Assembly: GCA_003577305.1 (NCBI GenBank)
Contig: QEVL01000009.1
Span: 23,872 to 87,871, forward strand
Direction: 5' to 3'
From: Burkholderiales bacterium
GTDB lineage: Bacteria; Pseudomonadota; Gammaproteobacteria; Burkholderiales; Burkholderiaceae_E
Length of the DNA: 64,000 nt
Positions 9,829 through 18,679 of the stretch are shown here, piece after piece. Positions within the stretch are counted from its first letter, which is position 1, and each line of letters begins with the position of its first letter. A program made the position numbers and the translations under genes. The notes under the pieces are model-generated. The model was not told the DNA's origin, ran no database searches, and worked only from the letters and a program-made list of their open reading frames with translations.

Positions 9829-10845
9829 ATGCTGAAGGTCTCGCACGGCGTCGAACTGCAGGTGGGCGACGAATCGGTCGACGTCTCGGGTCTCGCACGG
9901 CTGCTGCGCCAACTGCAGTCGAACCCGCGGGTCGGCGCGGCCGCCGCTGCGCTCGGCGTCTCCTACCGCAGCGCCTGGGGCAAGCTGGTGCACGCCGAAC
10001 GGCTGCTCGGGGTGCCGCTGGTCGAGCGGGTCAAGGGTCACGGCAGCCGCCTCACGACGGCCGGCGCGGCGCTGGCGGCCGCCGGCGAACGCTTCGAGCG
10101 CGAGGCGGCGCGGCGGCTCGCCGATCCGGCGCGCGTCATCGGCGCGGCGCTCGAGTCGCTGCACCGGGGGGCGGTGCAAGCGCAGCTCAGGCTGGCCGCG
10201 AGCCACGACCTGCTGCTGCAGGAGGCGCTCTCGGCCGACGAGGCCAGCGGCATCGGCATGCGCTTCGTCGGTTCCGAGCACGCACTGGCTGCGCTGGCGC
10301 GCGGCGAGGCCGATCTGGCCGGGTTTCACCTGCCCGAGCCGTTGCCGCCGCGGCGGCTGCGCCCGGCGCCGTTTCACGATGCGCAGCTCTTCGTCGAACC
10401 GGTGATGCGGCGCGAGCAGGGCCTCATCGTCGCGCGCGGCAACCCGCTCAGGGTGCGCGACGTGGCCGACCTCGCGCGCACCGGGCTGCGCTTCGTGAAC
10501 CGACAGCGCGGCGCGGGCACGCGCGCGTGGTTCGACCGGCTGATCGCCGAACGCGGCCTGGGCCCGCGGCAGATCCGCGGCTACGAGCGCGAGGAGTTCA
10601 CGCACTTCGCAGTGGCGGCGGCGGTGGCCGCCGGCGCGGCCGATGCGGGTTTCGGCCTGCGCGCGGCCGCCGCGCAGCTCGATCTCTCGTTCGTGCCGGT
10701 GGGCACCGAGCTCTACTATCTCTGCGGTGCGCGTACGCTCGCCGCCGTGCCCGCGGTGCAGGCGCTGTTGCGCGCGCTGCGCGCGCGCGCCCGCGACGTG
10801 CCGGGCTACGAGCCGGTCAGTCCGCGCGCGAAGCGCCGGCCCTGA
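9829..10845 (+). CDS. ModE-type HTH regulator fused to a periplasmic-binding-protein-like sensor domain
   Basis: This 338-residue cytoplasmic protein has two parts. Residues of about 20-95 form a LysR/ModE-type winged helix (ARLLRQLQSNPRVGAAAAAL, then GVSYRSAWGKLVHAERLLGV). Residues of about 115-330 form a binding-protein-like ligand domain with LRLAASHDLLLQEAL and GLRFVNRQRGAGTRAWFDRL. It lacks the TOBE domains of classical ModE. The start has GGAG 5-7 nt upstream. Divergent placement from the tungstate-type transporter suggests it senses the same oxyanion, or a molybdopterin-related ligand, and controls that operon. Ligand and sign of regulation are not shown. Confidence 0.83.
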   Translation: MLKVSHGVELQVGDESVDVSGLARLLRQLQSNPRVGAAAAALGVSYRSAWGKLVHAERLLGVPLVERVKGHGSRLTTAGAALAAAGERFEREAARRLADPARVIGAALESLHRGAVQAQLRLAASHDLLLQEALSADEASGIGMRFVGSEHALAALARGEADLAGFHLPEPLPPRRLRPAPFHDAQLFVEPVMRREQGLIVARGNPLRVRDVADLARTGLRFVNRQRGAGTRAWFDRLIAERGLGPRQIRGYEREEFTHFAVAAAVAAGAADAGFGLRAAAAQLDLSFVPVGTELYYLCGARTLAAVPAVQALLRALRARARDVPGYEPVSPRAKRRP

Positions 10846-11488
10846 GCGCAATGCGCATCAGGTCGGCCATGGTGCGCGCGCCGAGCTTGTCCATGATGTT
10901 GGCGCGGTGCGCCTCGACCGTCTTGATGCTGATGCCGAGGTCGTCGGCAATCTGCTTGTTCAGGCGGCCGGCGACGATCAGGTCGAGCACCTGGCGCTCG
11001 CGTCCGGTGAGCCGCTCGATGCGCTCGCTGGCGTCGCGGTCGTCGCGCAGCTCGCGCTGCGCGGCCGCCGCGCGGGCGAGGCACTCGTTGACCAGCTCGC
11101 GCAGCTGGGCGTCGCTGAACGGCTTTTCGAGGAAGTCGTGCGCGCCTTTCTTCATGCGCGACACCGCCATCGGCACGTCGCCGTGGCCGGTGATGAAGAT
11201 CAGCGGCAGCGTCGAGCCGCGGCGCACCAGTTCCTCGTGCAGTTCCAGCCCCGACATGCCGGGCATGCGCACGTCGAGCAGCAGGCAGGCGATCGGCTCG
11301 GGGTCGGGCAGGCAGGCCAGGAACTCCTCGGCGCTGGCGAAGCTGCTCACCCGGAAGCCGTTGGCTTCGAGCAGCCAGCGCATCGAGTCGCGCACGGCTT
11401 CGTCGTCGTCGACGACGTAGACCAGGCCGGTGTTGCCGGCCGGCGGGGTGTCGGGATGCCCGGGTTCGGGCGAACGGCTCGTGCTCAT
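10817..11488 (-). CDS. FixJ-family response regulator, LuxR-type HTH
   Basis: This 223-residue protein has a receiver domain (acidic pocket VVDDDEAVRD, phospho-acceptor Asp in LLLDVRMPGMSG, KPF lysine) followed by a LuxR helix-turn-helix from LTGRERQVLDLIVAG through IKTVEAHRANIMDKLGA. It should be phosphorylated by the sensor kinase encoded 23 nt upstream and bind DNA as a dimer. Divergence from aceE suggests the pyruvate dehydrogenase operon as target. The 3' end overlaps the ModE-like regulator gene by 29 nt in convergent orientation. Confidence 0.92.
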   Translation of the reverse strand: MSTSRSPEPGHPDTPPAGNTGLVYVVDDDEAVRDSMRWLLEANGFRVSSFASAEEFLACLPDPEPIACLLLDVRMPGMSGLELHEELVRRGSTLPLIFITGHGDVPMAVSRMKKGAHDFLEKPFSDAQLRELVNECLARAAAAQRELRDDRDASERIERLTGRERQVLDLIVAGRLNKQIADDLGISIKTVEAHRANIMDKLGARTMADLMRIALRAGASRAD

Positions 11489-11511
11489 GGGATGCAGGAT
11501 GACACAGGTGT

Positions 11512-14322
11512 TCAGGCGGTGTCGGCGGTGTCGACAGTGTCGGCGACGGTGGTCACGCGGGCGGCCAACGGCAGCGTGAAGCGGAAGCTGCAGCCGCCGC
11601 CAGCGGGACTCTCGGCCCACAGGCGGCCCTTGTGCGACTCGACGATCGAGCGACAGATGTTCAGTCCGATGCCCATGCCTTCGGCCTTGGTGGTGAAGAA
11701 AGGCTCGAACAGCCGTTCGCGTGCGTCGGGCGACAGCCCGTTGCCGTGGTCGGTGACGCTGAACCCGGCGTGCCCGTCGGCCAGTTCGATCGCGAGCGTG
11801 ACCACGCGCGGGCGCCCGGCAGGCGCCTCGCGCATCGCCTCGATGCCGTTCTTCAGCAGGTTCAGCAGCACCTGCTCGATGAGGATCGGATCGGCACAGA
11901 GCGGCGGCAGCTGCGCGGGCATCCGCGTGATCACCTGGATGCCGAGGCGGCGCGCGTCGATCTCTGCCAGACCGACCGCGTCGGCGACGATCGCGGCGAT
12001 TTCGCAGCGCCGCCGCTCGGGTTCGCTGCGCTTCACGAAGTTGCGGATGCGCCGGATCACCTCGCCGGCACGCGCGGCCTGCGCCGCGGTCTTGGCCAGC
12101 GGCGCGAGCATCTCGTCGGGCGGTATCGGCTCGCCGGCGGCCGCGCGTGCGCGGATGCGCGCCGACAGGCCCATGCAGTAGTTGGCGATCGCGGTCAGCG
12201 GCTGGTTCAGCTCGTGCGCGAGCGAAGAAGCCATCTCGCCCATCGTCACCAGTCGCGATGTGCGCTGCAGCTTGCGGTCCTGCTCGCGCTCCTGCTCCTC
12301 GATGTCGCGGCGGCGCGTGACGTCGGTGGCCACCAGCATCTCGACCGCGCTGCCGTCGACCCAGCGGATCTGGCGGCTGCGCACCTCGAACCAGCGCCCG
12401 AGCGTGGCGTCGAAGATCTCGCTCGGCCCGTCGGCGAGCTCGGCGTCGCGTGCGGCGAGCAGCGATTCGTGCCGGCGGCTGTCGGCGCCGAAGAGCCGCC
12501 GGTACATCTGGTTGGCGAACAGCAGCTCGGCCTGATCGGAGCTGCCGTCGAGCGGGCGCGCCACCACCGACACCGCGGCGTCGAGCTCGTCGAGCACCGT
12601 GGTGAAGCGCTCGTGCGCTGCGGCCAACTGCTCGCGGATGCGCTTGGGCTCGGTGACGTCGGTCATCGAGGTCATCCAGCCGGTCTGGTGGCCCTGGCGG
12701 TCGATCAGCGGAGAAACGTACATCCGTGCGTCGAACAGCGAGCCGTCCTTGCGCCGCACCTTCACCTCGAAGCCGCTGGCGGGCATTTCGCCGCGCAGCA
12801 CGCGCGCCAGGATCTCGCGATTCGCCTCGGTGCTGCCCGGCGGCCAGTAGGGGTAGGGCGGCAGCGAGCCGACCAGTTCGTGCGCCTCGAAACCGACCAT
12901 CCGGCAGAACGCGCGGTTCACGTAACTGATGCGTCCGTTCATGTCGAAAGCGCGCATGCCGGTGAGCATCGAGTCTTCCATTGCCTGGCGGAAAGCGGTT
13001 TCGGCCGCCAGCGCCTGTTCGGCATTGCGCCGTTCGGTGACGTCGCGCGCCACCGCGTAGAGCAGCGGGCGCGGCGCGTCGGCATCGGCGTCGCGGCGCA
13101 ACGACCAGTGCAGCCAGCGCCAGGCGGGCGGGGTGCCCGTGTCGTCAGGCAGGGTGTCGTCGCCGGCGATCGGCAGCGCCGCGCGCGACGGGTCGCGCGC
13201 CCGAAAGCGCGCCTCGAAGCTCGCCGAGGAAGCCCCGGGCTCGGCGATCTGCGCGAGCGCGGTCGCCACCTGGACGCGGTCGTCCGGGTGCACCCAGCGT
13301 TCGATGCGCCGGCGCCGCTCGCCCGTGCCCAGCACGGTCTCGAACGCCGGATTGCCGCGCACCAGCGCGCCGTCGAGCTCGAACACGCACAGCGGATCGG
13401 GCGAGAGCGTGAACAGGCGGTCGCGCTCGTACTCGGCGAACAGGCGCCGGCGCGCGTGACGCCAGAGCATCACCAGCGTGGCGAGGATCGCCAGCGACAG
13501 GCCGATGACCGCGACCACGAGCGAGCGGTCGATCAGGTGCGGCTGCATGTCGTAGGCGAAGGCGCGCAGGCGCACGCCGTGGCCGGGGGGATCGAGCGGC
13601 AGCTCGTAGCTCAGGTGCGCGAGGTCGATCTCGAACAGCGACGAGCTGACCAGGTTGTTGCCGTCGCGATCGACGATCGACAGCTGGTAGCGGTCACGGA
13701 TCGTCTGCAGCAGCGAGCCGCCGAGCATGCGGTTCAGCGAGTAGCCGACGATGGCCGCTCCGGTGAAGCCGGAGTCGTCGTAAACCGGTGCGTGAAGCTC
13801 GATCAGCACGTCGCTGGCCGGGCTGGAGAACGGGCGGGTGAAAACCGGGCGCTGGCGCTGGCGGATCTCGGCGAGCGCCTCGGCTCCGGCCGGGTCGGCG
13901 ATCGCGGCGCCGCGCATGCGTGCCGCGATCGGCACCACTCCGCGCGCGTGTCCCGACCAGGTCACGCGTCCGTTGGCGTCGACCAGCACCAGGTAGACCG
14001 CCGATGCGCGGCGGGCGAGGAAGTCTTCGATCGCCTTGGAGGCCGCGGCCGGGCTGCGGCGCGCCCGGGTGATCCATTCCTCGGCCACCAGGCCGACCTC
14101 GTCCTGGTCGTCGCGCAGTTCGCGGCGCAGCGCGGTCTGCGCGCTGGCCACGTCGCGGTACAGCGCCTGCTTCTGCTGGTCGATCTCGACGGTGCGCAGG
14201 TACCAGAAGAACGCGGCCATCAGCAGCGCGAACAGGCCGATGCCGAACGCGTGCGTGAGCGACAGCCAGCGGATGGCGCGCATCTCGGCACGGCGGGTCG
14301 AGGGGTCGTTCGGCGTTTTCAT
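11512..14322 (-). CDS. membrane-bound multi-PAS sensor histidine kinase
   Basis: This 936-residue protein begins at MKTPNDPSTRR. A membrane span near residues 20-42 and another near 265-288 bracket a periplasmic sensing domain of about 220 residues. Three PAS-like regions follow in the cytoplasm (around FTLSPDPLCVFELDGALVRG, TGMRAFDMNGRISYVNRAFC and the DELDAAVSVV region). The kinase core has the H-box SSLAHELNQPLTAI, N-box NLLKNGIEAM, G1 DHGNGL, and GMGIGLN. It pairs with the FixJ-type regulator downstream. The gene is divergent from aceE, so a pyruvate or redox/carbon signal is plausible but unproven. Confidence 0.92.
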   Translation of the reverse strand: MKTPNDPSTRRAEMRAIRWLSLTHAFGIGLFALLMAAFFWYLRTVEIDQQKQALYRDVASAQTALRRELRDDQDEVGLVAEEWITRARRSPAAASKAIEDFLARRASAVYLVLVDANGRVTWSGHARGVVPIAARMRGAAIADPAGAEALAEIRQRQRPVFTRPFSSPASDVLIELHAPVYDDSGFTGAAIVGYSLNRMLGGSLLQTIRDRYQLSIVDRDGNNLVSSSLFEIDLAHLSYELPLDPPGHGVRLRAFAYDMQPHLIDRSLVVAVIGLSLAILATLVMLWRHARRRLFAEYERDRLFTLSPDPLCVFELDGALVRGNPAFETVLGTGERRRRIERWVHPDDRVQVATALAQIAEPGASSASFEARFRARDPSRAALPIAGDDTLPDDTGTPPAWRWLHWSLRRDADADAPRPLLYAVARDVTERRNAEQALAAETAFRQAMEDSMLTGMRAFDMNGRISYVNRAFCRMVGFEAHELVGSLPPYPYWPPGSTEANREILARVLRGEMPASGFEVKVRRKDGSLFDARMYVSPLIDRQGHQTGWMTSMTDVTEPKRIREQLAAAHERFTTVLDELDAAVSVVARPLDGSSDQAELLFANQMYRRLFGADSRRHESLLAARDAELADGPSEIFDATLGRWFEVRSRQIRWVDGSAVEMLVATDVTRRRDIEEQEREQDRKLQRTSRLVTMGEMASSLAHELNQPLTAIANYCMGLSARIRARAAAGEPIPPDEMLAPLAKTAAQAARAGEVIRRIRNFVKRSEPERRRCEIAAIVADAVGLAEIDARRLGIQVITRMPAQLPPLCADPILIEQVLLNLLKNGIEAMREAPAGRPRVVTLAIELADGHAGFSVTDHGNGLSPDARERLFEPFFTTKAEGMGIGLNICRSIVESHKGRLWAESPAGGGCSFRFTLPLAARVTTVADTVDTADTA

Positions 14323-14410
14323 GGTGCGATCAGGCAGTGTACCGAGTGCGGCCGGAATCTCTGCCGCCGTTCGGCACGGATCGCCCTTCCGGAGCATGGA
14401 GTAAATACCA

Positions 14411-14440
14411 CGATATGAGAATAGATTCCTCGATATAAAA
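14411..14440 (+). repeat. paired direct repeat upstream of aceE
   Basis: Two 10-nt direct repeats, CGATATGAGA at 14411-14420 and CGATATAAAA at 14431-14440, are spaced exactly 20 nt apart, about two helical turns. They lie between the divergent sensor kinase and aceE genes, just upstream of the aceE -35 element. The region is strikingly AT-rich for this genome. It is a good candidate for binding by the neighbouring response regulator. Confidence 0.45.
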
Positions 14441-14447
14441 ATTTTCC

Positions 14448-14476
14448 TTGTCATTTGCAGGTGGCCTTCCTAGAAT
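14448..14476 (+). promoter_or_regulatory. sigma-70-type promoter of the aceE operon
   Basis: TTGTCA at 14448-14453 and TAGAAT at 14471-14476 are separated by 17 nt, close to the sigma-70 consensus. The aceE start codon is 37 nt downstream of the -10 element, leaving a short leader with the AAGAGGAG ribosome binding site. Confidence 0.65.
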
Positions 14477-14513
14477 CGACCGGGACGATCCAACGAAGGA
14501 AAGAGGAGTTCGC

Positions 14514-17225
14514 ATGTCAGCGCTTCCGACGCGGCCACTGGCCGCCAACGATCCTCAGGACACCGATTCGATCGAGACGAAGGAGTGGCTCGATGCGCTG
14601 GAGGCGGTCATCGATCGCGAGGGCCCGGAGCGCGCGCACTTCCTGCTCGAGCGGATGATCGACAAGGCGCGCCGCTCGGGCGCGTACATCCCGTTCTCGG
14701 CGAACACCGCGTACGTCAATACGATTCCCGCGCACCTGGAAGCACGCTCGCCGGGCAACGCCGCCTACGAGGAGCGCATCCGCTCGTTCATTCGCTGGAA
14801 CGCGATGGCGATGGTGGTGCGCGCCAACCGGCACAATCCGCCCGACGGCGGCGACCTCGGCGGCCACCTGGCCTCCTTCGCGTCGCTGGCGACGATGATC
14901 GGCGCGGGCATGAACCACTTCTGGCGGGCGCCGCACGAGGGGCACGGCGGCGACCTCGTCTATTTCCAGGGACATTCGGCGCCGGGTTTCTACGGCCGTG
15001 CGTTCCTCGAGGGGCGGCTCACCGAAGAGCAGCTCGACCACTTCCGGCAGGAGGTGGGCGGCAAGGGATTGTCGTCGTATCCGCACCCGAACCTGATGCC
15101 CGAGTTCTGGCAGTTCGCGACGGTGTCGATGGGCCTGGGTCCGCTGATGTCGATCTACCAGGCGCGTTTCCTGAAGTACCTGCACGCGCGCGGCATCGCC
15201 GACACCAGCAACCGCAAGGTCTGGGTGTTCTGCGGCGACGGGGAGATGGACGAGCCCGAATCGCTGGGCGCGATCAGCCTCGCTGCGCGCGAGAAGCTCG
15301 ACAACCTGATCTTCGTCGTCAACTGCAACCTGCAGCGCCTCGACGGTCCGGTGCGCGGCAACGGCAAGATCATCCAGGAACTCGAGGCCGAGTTCCGCGG
15401 CGCGGGCTGGAACGTGATCAAGCTGATCTGGGGCTCGTACTGGGATCCGCTGCTCGCGCGCGACAAGGACGGCATCCTGCAGCGGGTGATGGAGGAAACG
15501 GTCGACGGTGAATACCAGGCCTACAAGGCCAACGACGGCGCGTTCGTGCGCAAGCACTTCTTCGGGAAGCACCCGAAGCTGCTCGAGATGGTCTCGCGCA
15601 TGACCGACGAGGACATCTGGCGCCTGAACCGCGGCGGCCACGACCCGCACAAGGTCTACGCGGCGTTTCACGCCGCCTGGCATCACCGCGGGCAGCCGAC
15701 GGTGATTCTCGCCAAGACGGTCAAGGGTTACGGCCTGGGCCACGTCGGCGAAGCGAAGAACCCGACGCACCAGTTGAAGAAGCTCGATACCGATTCGATT
15801 CGCGCTTTCCGCGACCGCTTCAGCATCCCGATTCCGGACGAGCGGCTCGAGGAGATCCCGTTCTACATGCCCGATCCGGAAAGCCCGGAGATGAAGTACA
15901 TGATGGAGCGGCGCCGCGAGCTGGGCGGCTCGCTGCCGCAGCGGCGGCGCCGCGCGAGCGAGACGCTGGCGGTGCCCGGGCTCGAGATGTTCAAGGCGGT
16001 GCTCGAGCCCACGGCCGAGGGGCGCGAGATCTCGACGACGCAGGCCTATGTGCGCGTGCTTACTGCGCTCACCCGCGACAAGACGCTCGGGCCGCGCGTG
16101 GTGCCGATCATTCCCGACGAAGCGCGCACTTTCGGTCTGGAAGGCATGTTCCGCCAGCTCGGCATCTACGCGCCCGAAGGGCAGAAGTACACGCCGGTCG
16201 ACAAGGATCAGGTGATGTACTACCGCGAGGATGCGGCCGGGCAGATCCTGCAGGAGGGCATCAACGAGGCCGGAGCGTTCTGCTCGTGGCTCGCGGCAGC
16301 CACGTCGTATTCGACGAACGACCGCATCATGATTCCCTTCTACACCTATTACTCGATGTTCGGCTTCCAGCGCTTCGGCGACTTCTCGTGGGCCGCCGGC
16401 GACATGCAGGCGCGCGGCTTCCTGCTCGGGGGCACTGCCGGGCGCACCACGCTGAATGGCGAAGGACTGCAGCACCAGGACGGCCACAGTCACGTGCTGG
16501 CTTCCGCGATCCCGAACTGCGTTGCCTACGACCCGACCTTCGCGCACGAGCTGGCGGTCATCGTCCACCACGGCCTGAAGCGCATGGTGCAGGAGCAGGA
16601 GAACGTCTTCTACTACATCACCCTGATGAACGAGAACTACGCGCATCCGGGGCTGCGCAAGGGCGACGAGGAGGGCATCGTGCGCGGCGGCTATCTGCTG
16701 CGGCCCGGCGCGAGGAAGGTCGAGCACCGGGTGCAGCTGCTCGGCTCGGGCACGATCCTGCGCGAGGTGCTCGCCGCGGCGGAGATGCTCGAGCAGGACT
16801 GGGGCGTGGCCGGCGACGTCTGGAGCATCACCAGCTTCACCGAACTGCGCCGCGACGGGCTCGACTGCGAGCGCTGGAACCTGCTGCACCCGACCGACAA
16901 GCCGAGGCAGCCGTACGTCACGAAGCTGTTCGAGAAGACGCAGGGGCCGGTGGTCGCGTCCACCGACTACATGAAGATCTTCGCCGACCAGATCCGCCCG
17001 TTCCTGCCGCACGGCCGCCGCTATCACGTGCTCGGCACCGACGGTTTCGGACGCTCCGACTTCCGCTACCGGCTGCGCGAGCACTTCGAGGTCGATCGCC
17101 GCTTCGTGACGATCGCGGCGCTCGGGTCGCTGGCCGCGGATGGCGCCATCGCGGCGAAGAAAGTCGCCGAGGCGATCCGCAAGTACGGGATCGATCCGGC
17201 CAAGGCCAACCCGCACCACGCCTGA
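14514..17225 (+). CDS. aceE: pyruvate dehydrogenase E1 component, homodimeric type
   Basis: This 903-residue enzyme decarboxylates pyruvate with thiamine diphosphate and transfers the acetyl group to the lipoyl group of AceF. The start MSALPTRPLAANDPQ is preceded by AAGAGGAG. The thiamine diphosphate-binding motif begins FCGDGEMDEPES and ends at the asparagines of VVNCN. The length and single-chain layout fit the E. coli-type AceE rather than the two-chain PdhAB form. aceF follows after 27 nt and lpdA after that, making a complete PDH operon under the promoter at 14448-14476. Confidence 0.98.
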   Translation: MSALPTRPLAANDPQDTDSIETKEWLDALEAVIDREGPERAHFLLERMIDKARRSGAYIPFSANTAYVNTIPAHLEARSPGNAAYEERIRSFIRWNAMAMVVRANRHNPPDGGDLGGHLASFASLATMIGAGMNHFWRAPHEGHGGDLVYFQGHSAPGFYGRAFLEGRLTEEQLDHFRQEVGGKGLSSYPHPNLMPEFWQFATVSMGLGPLMSIYQARFLKYLHARGIADTSNRKVWVFCGDGEMDEPESLGAISLAAREKLDNLIFVVNCNLQRLDGPVRGNGKIIQELEAEFRGAGWNVIKLIWGSYWDPLLARDKDGILQRVMEETVDGEYQAYKANDGAFVRKHFFGKHPKLLEMVSRMTDEDIWRLNRGGHDPHKVYAAFHAAWHHRGQPTVILAKTVKGYGLGHVGEAKNPTHQLKKLDTDSIRAFRDRFSIPIPDERLEEIPFYMPDPESPEMKYMMERRRELGGSLPQRRRRASETLAVPGLEMFKAVLEPTAEGREISTTQAYVRVLTALTRDKTLGPRVVPIIPDEARTFGLEGMFRQLGIYAPEGQKYTPVDKDQVMYYREDAAGQILQEGINEAGAFCSWLAAATSYSTNDRIMIPFYTYYSMFGFQRFGDFSWAAGDMQARGFLLGGTAGRTTLNGEGLQHQDGHSHVLASAIPNCVAYDPTFAHELAVIVHHGLKRMVQEQENVFYYITLMNENYAHPGLRKGDEEGIVRGGYLLRPGARKVEHRVQLLGSGTILREVLAAAEMLEQDWGVAGDVWSITSFTELRRDGLDCERWNLLHPTDKPRQPYVTKLFEKTQGPVVASTDYMKIFADQIRPFLPHGRRYHVLGTDGFGRSDFRYRLREHFEVDRRFVTIAALGSLAADGAIAAKKVAEAIRKYGIDPAKANPHHA

Positions 17226-17252
17226 GCGGCTCCTTCACGAGGCAACGTCGAC

Positions 17253-18641
17253 ATGGCAACGATCGAAGTGAAGGTGCCCGACATCGGTGATTTCAAGGAT
17301 GTCGAGGTGATCGAGGTACTGGTGCAGCCGGGCGACCGGGTGGCGGTGGAGCAGTCGCTGATCACGGTGGAGTCGGACAAGGCGTCGATGGAGATCCCGT
17401 CGTCGGCGGCCGGCGTGGTGAAGTCGCTGAAGGTGGCGATCGGCGACAAGGTGTCCAAGGGTTCGACGGTGCTCGAGCTCGAGCCCGACGCGGCGCAGGC
17501 CGAAGCGGCGGCAGCGCCCGCGATCGAGGCATCGGCCGGGCCCGCGGCACCCGCCGAGCCTGCGGGAGCGCAGGCCGAGCCTGCGGCAGAGCAGGCCGCG
17601 CCTGCGCCTGCTGACGTCGCGCCTGCCGATGCGGCCGCAGCGCCCCCCGCGCCGCCGGCTCCGGCGCGGCATGCGCCGCCGGCGGTCGTGTTGATGGGCA
17701 ACGGCGCCGACGCAATGGTGGTCAAGCCGCACGCGTCGCCGTCGGTGCGACGCTTCGCACGCGAACTGGGCGTCGACCTGTCGCTGGTGCGCGGCTCGGG
17801 TCCGAAGCAGCGCATCCTGCAGGACGACGTGCGTGAATGGGTCAAGGCAGTCGTCGCGAAGGCGGGTGCGCCCGATGCGGGCGCCGCGCCCGGCGCGGGC
17901 GGCGCTGCGCTCGGGCTGATTCCGTGGCCGCAGGTCGATTTCGCGAGCTTCGGGCCGATCGAGGCGAAGCCGCTCGCACGCATCCGGCGGATCTCGGCGG
18001 CCAACCTGCACCGCAACTGGGTGATGATCCCGCACGTCACCAATCACGAAGAGGCCGACATCACCGAGCTCGAGGCCTTGCGGCTGCAGCTCAATCGCGA
18101 GAACGAGAAGCAGGGCATCAAGGTCACGATGCTGGCCTTCCTGATGAAGGCCTGCGTGGCGGCGCTGCAGAAATTCCCCGAGTTCAATGCGTCGCTGGAC
18201 GGCGAGTCGCTGGTGCTCAAGCGCTACTGGCACATCGGCTTCGCGGCCGACACGCCCAACGGGCTGATGGTGCCGGTGATTCGCGACGCCGATCGCAAGG
18301 GCGTGCTGGAGCTGGCCCGCGAGAGCGCGGCGCTCGCCGCGAAGGCGCGCGAGGGCAAGCTCGCGCCCTCGGAGATGCAGGGCGGCACCTTCACCATCAC
18401 CAGCCTGGGCGGCATCGGCGGCACCTCGTTCACGCCGATCATCAACGCGCCGGAAGTCGCGATTCTCGGGGTGAGCCGCTCGGCGATGCGGCCGGCCTGG
18501 GACGGCAGCGCCTTCAGGCCGCGGCTGATGCTGCCGCTGTCGCTGTCGTACGATCATCGCGTGATCGACGGTGCTGCCGCGGCGCGCTTCAACGTGTACC
18601 TTTCGCAGCTGCTCGCCGATTTCCGGCGCGCCCTGCTGTAG
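17253..18641 (+). CDS. aceF: dihydrolipoyllysine-residue acetyltransferase (PDH E2)
   Basis: This 462-residue protein is the structural core of the PDH complex and transfers acetyl groups to CoA. It has one lipoyl domain (residues 1-78, lipoylated Lys43 in ESDKAS), an Ala/Pro-rich linker, an E1/E3-binding domain near residues 155-195 (SPSVRRFARELGVDLS), and a catalytic domain ending with the active-site motif SYDHRVIDG. Many AceF proteins of this group have two or three lipoyl domains; here there is one. The first codons share a 28-nt identical stretch with the start of lpdA. Confidence 0.98.
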   Translation: MATIEVKVPDIGDFKDVEVIEVLVQPGDRVAVEQSLITVESDKASMEIPSSAAGVVKSLKVAIGDKVSKGSTVLELEPDAAQAEAAAAPAIEASAGPAAPAEPAGAQAEPAAEQAAPAPADVAPADAAAAPPAPPAPARHAPPAVVLMGNGADAMVVKPHASPSVRRFARELGVDLSLVRGSGPKQRILQDDVREWVKAVVAKAGAPDAGAAPGAGGAALGLIPWPQVDFASFGPIEAKPLARIRRISAANLHRNWVMIPHVTNHEEADITELEALRLQLNRENEKQGIKVTMLAFLMKACVAALQKFPEFNASLDGESLVLKRYWHIGFAADTPNGLMVPVIRDADRKGVLELARESAALAAKAREGKLAPSEMQGGTFTITSLGGIGGTSFTPIINAPEVAILGVSRSAMRPAWDGSAFRPRLMLPLSLSYDHRVIDGAAAARFNVYLSQLLADFRRALL

Positions 18642-18679
18642 TCCCGCTACCCTGGAACCCTCATCGCCGCGAGTCGACC

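Noticed and set aside
14517..17219. 900-residue open frame opposite aceE
   Set aside because: It is a shadow of the aceE codons, with no start signal and no recognisable fold.
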